Source of the DNA: Hypomyces perniciosus
Taxonomy: Eukaryota > Ascomycota > Sordariomycetes > Hypocreales > Hypocreaceae
Direction: 5' to 3'
DNA length: 64,000 nucleotides
Assembly (NCBI GenBank): GCA_008477525.1
Contig: SPDT01000003.1
Span: forward strand, 4,092,001 to 4,156,000
Part shown: positions 56,760 to 64,000 of the stretch, piece by piece
Numbering within the stretch: the stretch's first letter is position 1
How the letters are laid out: each line of letters opens with the position of its first letter
Translations under genes and position numbers: made by a program
Notes under the pieces: generated by a model
What the model saw: only the letters and a program-made list of their open reading frames with translations
Database searches by the model: none
Told to the model about the DNA's origin: nothing

Positions 56760-56887
56760 ATTTAAGGAAATACTTAACACTAAATTACCAGAATATAGTC
56801 AATAAAACTATATACTTAAGCTTAAAGATAATACAAACACTACCTTCTATAAAATTTATAATCTAAACGAAAAAGAGCTTAAAAGCT
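56760..56887 (+). pseudogene. Outer element reverse transcriptase, left part
   Basis: LKDNTNTTFYKIYNLNEKELK matches the conserved lead-in to Gypsy reverse transcriptase (P-x-x-x-I/Y-x-L-S-x-x-E-L-x). It stops at the LTR of the inner element. Confidence 0.65.
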
Positions 56888-57049
56888 TGTTACGGCACTA
56901 AACCTGCCCTCTAATAACTCATCAGCATCACGTGCGTCCTCACGTAATAACTTAGTCCTACACCTTTAAACCATATTCTTATAGCTTCTTGCCTTATTTA
57001 AGGCATAATAAAGATATTACTTTAACCTGCTGTTCCGTATACTGTGATA
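56888..57049 (+). repeat. 5' LTR of inner element
   Basis: Begins TGTTACGGCACTAAACC and ends near ACTGTGATA. The other copy at 63,330 has the same length and aligns end to end without gaps. This copy keeps more C and G (CACGTGCGTCCTCACG), so it suffered less mutation. A CA end may have become TA in both copies. Confidence 0.92.
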
Positions 57050-57399
57050 GTTTGTGCCTTCCTATAATGACTGCGCTATTACCCCTAGCCCTTAACCCTG
57101 CCTAAGAAGAATTAATAAAGTCGCTAATAGCCCAGTCACAATACTATAAAGAGCTTTATGTCTTATAGGAAATTCACTAATCCTTAACTGTAGCGAGACC
57201 TTAAGTTTAAAAGCCTATATCCCTGCAGTAAAGAATATACCCTAGCCTAGCTCTTTAGCCTATACCCGATTCTTTAGCCTGCATTTAACCTAAAAATACT
57301 GAAATAAAAAAAAAAAATATAAAAGGGGACTTTAATTAAAAAGCGAGGCTTATTAATTATTTCCGCGACTAGCCTTATATCTATACTATCCTAAAAGCT

Positions 57400-58440
57400 T
57401 ATAATAATAATTACAACTTAACTTTATAGCTTTAAGTACTAGAACTTAAGCAGTTTTTTAATATTATCTTTAATTACTTTTAGAACTAAAAGTATAACTT
57501 TAATATAGCCTTAAAATAAAAAGAGTTTAAGAATACTGCTATTATTAAAAACTTAAAGCTTATTTAATATAAAGTTTAAAGCTAAAGTAATATAATTAAT
57601 AAGTTTATTAAAGCTAAAAGTAATAATATTTTAAAGTATTAAATTAATAACTTTAAAGATAAATTTAACGCTAAAGATAAAGATATAAAAACCTATTAAT
57701 AGAAGTATATAAATTAGCGTTTTATTATATTATATAATATTATAATTAATGCCAAGTACTTTAATACCCCCTATAAATATATCTTTTATATTAGCAGTTA
57801 ATTAAATAATAATGCCTATAATTTAATATAAAAGGCATTTAATTATATTATAATAAAAAAGGATAATTATATAATATAAAAATAGGGAAGTAGTAAGACT
57901 TTTATTAAATTGCTAGACTTATAGTATAAAACTTTTAACCTTTCGCGATCTGCTGCTTAAAAGTTTAATACTTATTATATAGTAAATAAACTGTTTTAGA
58001 ACTTTATTACTAAGTTTTATAAACTAGCAGCCTAAGCCAGCAAAACTAATACTTAAAAGGTTAATGCCCTTTACTTTAAAGTATTTAAAGAGATAGCCGC
58101 TGCCTTTACTAATAAAAGTAATAAGCCTATAAGTAAAGACAATTAGTTTATTTAAAGAACTTTTAGTTAAAAAGTTTATAATAACCTTAAAAAGTAAGCC
58201 TATTACGCTAAATTTAAAGGCAATTGCAAGTTTAAAAAGCTAAATAGTAACTATACTTTCTAATAAGCCCTGCCTTAAAATAAGTTAAACCCTTTAAAAT
58301 AAAAAGATATAAGTAATCCTATATAATTAAATACTATATCCTTTACTTTGCAATATAAAGAATCTTAATAACTTTATAACCTATACTATTACTGTAGCGG
58401 CTAATATATAATTAGTAACTGTATAGAAAAGTAGAAAGCT
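57400..58440 (+). pseudogene. Inner element gag remnant with zinc knuckle
   Basis: A Lys/Asn-rich conceptual frame with stops ends at about 58,379-58,432 in YYYCSG-stop-YIISNC, a CCHC knuckle with two of its four ligands changed to Tyr. Confidence 0.6.
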
Positions 58441-60119
58441 AATACTATAAGACCTTAAACTTTACAGGGATATAGTAGTAGCTTTTTAAGACGCGGAATA
58501 TATTAAGGTAATAGTACTATAGCGCCTTAAGGCAGGGTATATATCCTAAGCTAGGGAAAAAGTATACTAGCACTATAAATTCTTATTCCCTAGTTCTTAC
58601 AGTATTAGTACTTCTTAACTTAAAGAAATAACCTATTATATTATAGGAACCTATTTTTATACTATATTAATAAAACTGGCTTTATTAAAGGATTAGTTAC
58701 CTTTAGCGATATACTTGCCTATAAAGATATAACTTTTAATATAAAAAGGCAAGGAAAAATGTAACTTTTTAATAATATTGTATTAGGAAGTATAATAGAA
58801 TATTAAAATAGCCTATAAACTTAATACCTTTATAGATATAATAGATTATTATTAATAATAAACTATTAATTTTAAATACTATAAATAGTAAATTATTATT
58901 TATTTATATAATATTATTCCTTGCGTATTTACTAGTATTTATATTAACCTTTATTAATAGTAGCTGTTTAATATAAGGCTTTATAAACTAGCATTTTCTT
59001 TAAAAGTCCTAAATCCTAATAATATAATTGCTTAGACTAAAGAACTTTATTTTAGCTAATGGTAAAGCAGCAGTATAGTTTATTAACTATATAATCCTAG
59101 ATATAGGAATAGGGGAATATAAAAAGCTATATATATTTTCTATTATTAATCTTTTAGATTAAAACCCTTTTATTTTTAAAATACTATAGCTATAGTAATA
59201 TAATTTTAATATTAACTGGCCTATATTAATAGTTACCTTTAACTTATAATATTATTTAATATATTATTGCCCTTAAACCTATACTGCACTAATAATTCCT
59301 AGCCTAATAACTATTTTATATAATATTAATATTCTAGGCGAACCCTTAAAGTTAGCACTTTATATTACTAATAAACAACAAAATAATACACTAAAAAAGA
59401 TAAAAAAAAAAGGCTAAGAAGAAAGTTAGGTTTTAAGCCTATATTAAAAGTATATTAAAAGAAATAACGCCTTAATAAAGAGAAAGGGACTTATATATTA
59501 ACTTTATACTAATATTAAGGTAAAATCACTACTGTAGTTATTAATTTAATAACTATAAAAGACTAGAGATTAAAGTATAAATAATATTAAATAAGCCTTT
59601 AATATTAGTTTTAATAACACTTATAGCTGGTAGCTGATAATATCTATATTAATATAACCTAATATAACTCCTTAAACTAAGTATATTAATATTTAATAAG
59701 CCTGTAGTGGTAGCGCTATATAAGCGACTTAATAATAGATATTTAAATATCTACTGTAATATTATTTATCTAGTTTTATAAAGACCTATTTATTTAATAT
59801 ATAAGATTAACCTAGGCAGACCTAGTAGAAGATATATAGGAATAGGAATATAAAGTATATTAATTATTAGAGTTTAATAAAGATATTTTTATAAGTATAT
59901 TATAAAGATAAAGCAGTTTTGCAGCAGTATAAGTATTATTTTTTACAGCTTTTTATAATTTCTTTATATACTGCTATAGCGGAAAGCACCTTTAAGGGAT
60001 ATTAAAGTCTAGTATTAATAAGTTTATAAAAGTAAAGCTAGAATTAATAAAAAGCAATATTTAAAAGAAATTTCCTAACTGGCTATAAAATAAAATTATT
60101 AGCTTTCTTTTATAATTAA

Positions 60120-60800
60120 TAAATAAGCTTCCCTTTAAGAGATTATAGGACAATAAAATTAAGCTTTTATTAAAAAAGGAACTATTATATTAAAAGAACT
60201 GCCTAATATTATTAAGCGAACTTTAGGTTATAAGAAAATAGCTAAACGAAAACCTAGCTAAAGGATTTATTAAAGAATCTAAAGCAAAATATACTGCCCC
60301 CCTACTCCTCGCTATAAAACCTAAAAGAGGCATCTGCATTTATTAAAACTATTAAGGCCTTAATAATATTACTATAAAGAATTATTACCTATTACTGCTA
60401 ATCTAAAAGATATTAAATACTTTATATAATATTAGATTTTATATTAAGCTAAATATAATAGCTGCCTTTAATAAACTTAAAATTGCAGAGGGATATAAAT
60501 AAAAGATAGTTTTTATAACCTAATTTAGGCTATTTAAAACTTTTATTATACCCTTTAGTCTTTATAATGCCCTAGCCTTTTTTTAATACTATATTAACTA
60601 TATTTTATATAATTTATTTAATAAGATTTATATAGCCTACTTTAATAATATTTTAGTTTATTTAACTATATAAAAGGAATATTAATAATATATATAAAAA
60701 GTTATAGATAGATTAATTAATATAGGTCTTTAAGTTAATATTAAAAAATGCAAATTTAAAATAATAAAAATAAAATACTTTAACTTAATTATTATAAGTA
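60120..60800 (+). pseudogene. Inner element reverse transcriptase remnant
   Basis: The conceptual frame shows LNENLAKGFIKESKA, then GLNNITIKNYYLLLLI, IAAFNKLKIAEGYK, a stretch matching the FRLF-to-PFSLYNALAFF region, and YFNNILVY at the catalytic YxDD position with both Asp changed to Asn. The order and spacing are those of Ty3/Gypsy RT. Confidence 0.85.
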
Positions 60801-61019
60801 ATAGTATTAAAATAAACCTTAAAAAAGTAACTATAATTATAAGTTAAAAAAGACCCTTAAACCTTTATAAACTTTAATACTTTTTAAACTTTATAAATTT
60901 CTATTAGCAGTTTATTAAAGACTTTTTTAATATCTGTAAACCCTTAAACAGCCTTTTAAGAAAAGATATACTATAAAATTAAATAAAACTTTATACTACT
61001 GTATTCAATTATTTTAAAA

Positions 61020-61450
61020 CTTAGTTTATAACTGCCTTAATCCTTACTTTCTTTAACTATAATAAAAAGATAGTCTTAAAAACAGATACCTTAAACTAGG
61101 TATCTGGTAATATTCTCTTTTAATATAATAAATATAGTGTTTTACAACTAGTAATATACTTTTTATTAAAGTATTTACCTATTAAATGCAATTATAAGAT
61201 TTATAATAAAGAACTGCTAGCTATTATTAAATTATTAAAAGAATAGCGCCTTAAACTTTAAAGTATAAAAAATAAATTCAAGATTATTATAGACTATAAA
61301 AACCTAGAATATTTTACAACTATTAAAGTATTAAATTAAAAATAAATCTGCTAGTTTAAACTTTTATTTTAATATAAGTTCTAGATTATTTATTGGCTTA
61401 GGTTAAAAGCAGTAAAGCTTAATGTATTAAGCAGGAGATTTTAAAATATC
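61020..61450 (+). pseudogene. Inner element RNase H remnant
   Basis: KTDTLNQVSGNILFQYNK, then CNYKIYNKELLAIIKLLKE and IIDYKNLEYFTT match the Gypsy RNase H block; stops interrupt the frame. Confidence 0.8.
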
Positions 61451-61949
61451 CCAGTAAAGTTAAACTAAAATAATAGCCAATTAAAAGAAAAAAAGAAAAC
61501 TTTACTCCTAGAAAGCTGCTTTAACCCCTATACCTATACTAATATTACAGGAAATATAAATAATAAGAATTTATTTACTGTAATAACTGGCACTTTAATC
61601 CTAAACTTAAAGATATCGATTAATAGAATAATCGATAAAGCCTATAAAACATTAAATATAGCAAGTATTATAATGCAGGCGCTTTAAGACCCAGCTATTT
61701 AATAATAGCCTAAAAGTATTTAAGGTAATTTAAAGGCAGTAATATAAGACTTTTAAATCTGCAATAATTAAATATATTACTAAGAATAACTTTTCCTTTT
61801 ATTAATAAATAAAGTAAAGATATAAGTTATATACTAAATATACTTTTTTAGGCTAAAGGGATATTTAAAATAAATAAAAACGCTAAACCTCTTTAACTGT
61901 ATATACTAATAACTATAAATATTAGTTAATATTAACACTTTTATTAAAG

Positions 61950-62470
61950 GTTATAACCTATACTTTTAAATAAAGTTAAGCAGGTCTACTCCTTTAAGAT
62001 TCTTAAAACTATTACTAGTATTATTTTAGGCCTAAAGTAATATTTTAATAAACTATATTATACTACTGCCTAACTATAACTAGTAAGGCTTAGTTTATAA
62101 AAATATCTTTATAATAGTATACTGCTTAATAAAAATACATTACTTTATCGCTACCTATATACTTAATACTAAAGAATTTACTAATGCCTTTATCTTATAC
62201 ATTTATGCTTTATATAGAGCCTTAAAAATAATTATATTAGACTAGGGTATCTAGTTTATATTTAAATTCTAGAAACAGCTATCTTAATCATTTAAAATTT
62301 ATTTTAAATATTCTTTAGCCTATTATTTAAAGATTAATAGCTAGATTAAACAGCTAAATGTAAAGGTAAAGCAGTATTTTAGGCAGTTTATAAGTTTTTA
62401 TTAAAATAATTAAGTAGATTAGTTGCTATTTGCAGAGTTTGCCTAGAATAATTAAATATCTAAGATAATA
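61950..62470 (+). pseudogene. Inner element integrase core remnant
   Basis: LNTKEFTNAFILYIYALYRAL, IIILD-stop-GIQFIFKF-type text, YSLAYYLKIN and LLFAEFA match the integrase core: the second acidic residue (D) is kept and the third lies near the YHPxTDGQ-like stretch. Confidence 0.8.
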
Positions 62471-62999
62471 GGAACTTTGCTATTTTTTGCAAATTACAGG
62501 TTTTACTTGCGCCTAAAAGTTAAGCCTTTAAACCCCTGCCCGCTAAACCTATTTATTACTTAAAAGAAGAGTTTCTATAAAGTAAACACTATACTTAAGC
62601 ATTTCCAATAAATCCTAAATTAATTAAAAGCCTTTACAGTATAATTAATTGCCTAATATAAAGCTGCAGCTAATATATTAAAGGAAAACTTATATTAATT
62701 TATAGTTAGCGAAAAAGTATAGTTAAAGATTAAATACTTTAAAATAAACCGCTTAATAAAGAAAGGAGATAATAAATAGGTAGGCCTATATAAAATCCTC
62801 GATATATACCCCTAAGCTTACTGACTTAAACTCCTTAACTGTATCTGCATTTTCCTTATATTCTATAACTCTCTTTTTAAACTATTAGCAGTTAATAAAG
62901 TAAGTTAATAGATATATTTACTAGGATAAGATACTATTAATAAGGAAAAGAATAAAAATATATAGGGATAAGTCTTTAAAAGAGATAATGAGATAAATA

Positions 63000-63185
63000 A
63001 AGTAATAGAAAAGTAGGAATTTAATAAGATCCTCGACTGCTATAATAAAGATAGCCTATACTATTATATAGCCTGGAAACACTATATATTAAACTGGCAA
63101 CCTGTAAAGGATCTAAAAGGATAAAATGCTGCCCTTTTAGAATATTATATAAAAAACCCTAATAAGCCCGGCCTGCCTGCCTAGG
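63000..63185 (+). pseudogene. Inner element chromodomain remnant
   Basis: After integrase comes FNKILDCYNKDSLYYYIAWK, then HYILNWQPVKDLKG and ALLEYYIKNPNKPGLP. This matches a chromodomain (I-L-x-x-R, Y-x-V-x-W-x-G-Y, W-E-P-x-x-x-L). It places the element among chromoviruses, which target histone-marked chromatin. Confidence 0.8.
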
Positions 63186-63312
63186 TTAAAAAAAGGAAAA
63201 TAACCAACTAGCCAGACCCGCAATACAGTAGCTGTTTACAATAAAATTAATATAATAAAAGGATTAGAATATATATAGTCTTAGAATAGCTATTTAGGGG
63301 CAAATAGAGTTT

Positions 63313-63326
63313 AAAAAGGGGGGGGG
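63313..63326 (+). promoter_or_regulatory. Polypurine tract of inner element
   Basis: A5 G9 stands four bases before the 3' LTR, the site that primes plus-strand DNA synthesis in LTR elements. It is one of the few G-rich runs left in the block. Confidence 0.85.
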
Positions 63327-63329
63327 TAC

Positions 63330-63491
63330 TGTTATAGCACTAAACCTGCCCTCTAATAACTTATCAGCATTATATATATCCTTATATAATAACTTGGTCC
63401 TATACCTTTAAACTATATTCTTATAGCTTTTTGCTTTATTTAAGGCATAATAACGATATTACCTTGACCTGCTGTTTTATGTGCCGTAATA
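63330..63491 (+). repeat. 3' LTR of inner element
   Basis: Begins TGTTATAGCACTAAACC and ends GTGCCGTAATA. By eye it differs from the 5' LTR at about 27 of 162 positions: 26 transitions and one transversion. In about 20 of these it has T or A where the 5' copy has C or G. Confidence 0.92.
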
Positions 63492-64000
63492 AAACCTATA
63501 TAACTATTTAAACAATATATTAGCTAAAAAGTATATTTAACCCTCTTTATTAAAAGCAGGCTATTTTATTATATTTATATTAAAAAAAAGAGGTAAACTA
63601 TAATTAATTATAAACTACCAACAGCTTAATAAAGCCACTATTAAAGATAAAACTCTACTACTATTAATTATAAAATTATAAAATAAACTATATAAAAAAA
63701 AGTAATTTATAGCACTAGACTTTAAAGGCGCTTATAACTTTATTTAAATTAAAAAAAGATATAAATAAATAACCGCCATTTAAACTAAATATAGCTTATT
63801 CAAATACCTAGTTATACCTTTTAATCTTATTAATGCCCCTATAATATTCTAAAAAATAATTAATAATATATTAAAAGAGTACTTTAATATCTTTATAGTT
63901 ATTTACTTAAATAATATCCTAATCTTCTCAGATACCCTTAAAGAATATAAAGTATATATCTATAAGGTATTATAGATACTATAAAATACTAAACTATTTA
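63492..64000 (+). pseudogene. Outer element reverse transcriptase, right part
   Basis: The RT frame resumes after the inner element: ILKKRGKL, then YQQLNKATIKDKTLLLL, FIALDFKGAYNFI, YLVIPFNLINAPIIF and IYLNNILIFS (YxDD position with Asn). It continues over the window edge. Confidence 0.8.

Larger units (their letters stand above)
56888..63491 (+). mobile_element. Inner Ty3/Gypsy chromodomain retrotransposon (full length, RIP-mutated)
   Basis: A 6,604-base unit is bounded by two 162-base LTRs. A polypurine tract directly precedes the 3' LTR. Remnants of gag with a CCHC knuckle, reverse transcriptase, RNase H, integrase and a C-terminal chromodomain occur in this order on the plus strand, which is the Ty3/Gypsy order. 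Frames are filled with stops, so the element is dead. It sits inside the reverse transcriptase of the outer element. A clear target-site duplication was not seen: the flanks read AAAGCT and AAACCT. Confidence 0.92.
52778..64000. other. AT-rich, RIP-like block
   Basis: From here to the window end the sequence is dominated by A, T and TA steps, with stop codons in all frames and no open frame over 60 codons except at the very start. GC-richer islands survive only near 52,969-53,060 and 56,888-57,260. This is the pattern left by repeat-induced point mutation (C to T, mostly at CpA) on repeated DNA. Both retrotransposons below lie in it. The part 52,778-52,968 between the inverted repeat and the first LTR has no identifiable feature. 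Confidence 0.9.
52969..64000 (+). mobile_element. Outer Ty3/Gypsy retrotransposon, mutated, interrupted and cut by window end
   Basis: A likely LTR start TGTCACGACCCG is at 52,969. Plus-strand remnants follow in gag-pol order: gag (about 53,880-54,480), a zinc knuckle (about 54,480-54,530), protease (about 56,105-56,200), and the start of reverse transcriptase up to 56,887. The reverse transcriptase resumes after the inner element at 63,492. All frames are full of stops. The LTR's right end cannot be fixed, since its partner is outside the window. Confidence 0.8.

Noticed and set aside
56880..63500. Target-site duplication around the inner element (AAAGCT / AAACCT)
   Set aside because: The G/C difference is a transversion, which RIP does not make, so the match is not safe.
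1..64000. CRISPR arrays, bacterial operons, Starship tyrosine-recombinase captain gene
   Set aside because: No regularly spaced repeats and no captain-like open frame were seen; gene structure is fungal.

Overview
The window reads as nuclear DNA of a filamentous ascomycete, most likely a member of the Eurotiales (Aspergillus/Penicillium group). Protein-coding genes carry many short GT-AG introns of about 40-90 bases. The gene set is fungal: mitochondrial seryl-tRNA synthetase, Noc3, Rpf1, Pop3, a Clr5-domain protein, a NACHT-WD40 protein. A single dispersed 5S rRNA gene is present, and the right end is an AT-rich block with the marks of repeat-induced point mutation (RIP). The genus call is inference; no marker was searched.

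Layout. Positions 1-52,650 are ordinary gene-bearing DNA. In order they hold a partial AT-hook/zinc-finger gene (-), mitochondrial SerRS (-), a decayed Gfd2-like remnant (-), a GRDP/DUF1399 protein with a Gly-Cys tail (+), a nucleotide-sugar 4,6-dehydratase (-), an unrecognised low-complexity protein (+), the divergent ribosome-biogenesis pair NOC3 (-) and RPF1 (+), a triose-phosphate/nucleotide-sugar-type transporter (-), a Clr5-domain protein (-), an F-box-like protein (-), a DyP-type peroxidase (+), a 2,641-residue ubiquitin hydrolase (-), the RNase P/MRP subunit Pop3 (+), an ArsB/citrate-type permease (-), an MFS phosphate-type transporter (-), a 5S rRNA gene (-), and a broken NACHT-WD40 (NLR-like) gene (-). 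I placed splice sites by hand. In every spliced gene where I summed the exons the total is a multiple of three, which supports the models.

Positions about 52,660-64,000 change abruptly to very AT-rich DNA with stops in all frames. This block is a nest of two Ty3/Gypsy retrotransposons. An outer element starts with a probable LTR near 52,969 and runs off the right edge; its reverse transcriptase is split by a complete inner element at 56,888-63,491. The inner element has two 162-base LTRs, a polypurine tract, and recognisable gag, RT, RNase H, integrase and chromodomain remnants. The LTR pair differs by about 26 transitions and 1 transversion by eye, as expected of RIP.

Shared themes: NOC3, RPF1, POP3 and the 5S gene all serve ribosome or stable-RNA production, but only NOC3 and RPF1 share a promoter. 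The broken NLR-like gene lies at the edge of the AT-rich block, where its 5' end is lost beside a 34-base inverted repeat. Short palindromic words of the type TACGAAGTA/TACGGAGTA recur in about 20 places, all but exclusively between genes, and have no explanation in the annotated features.
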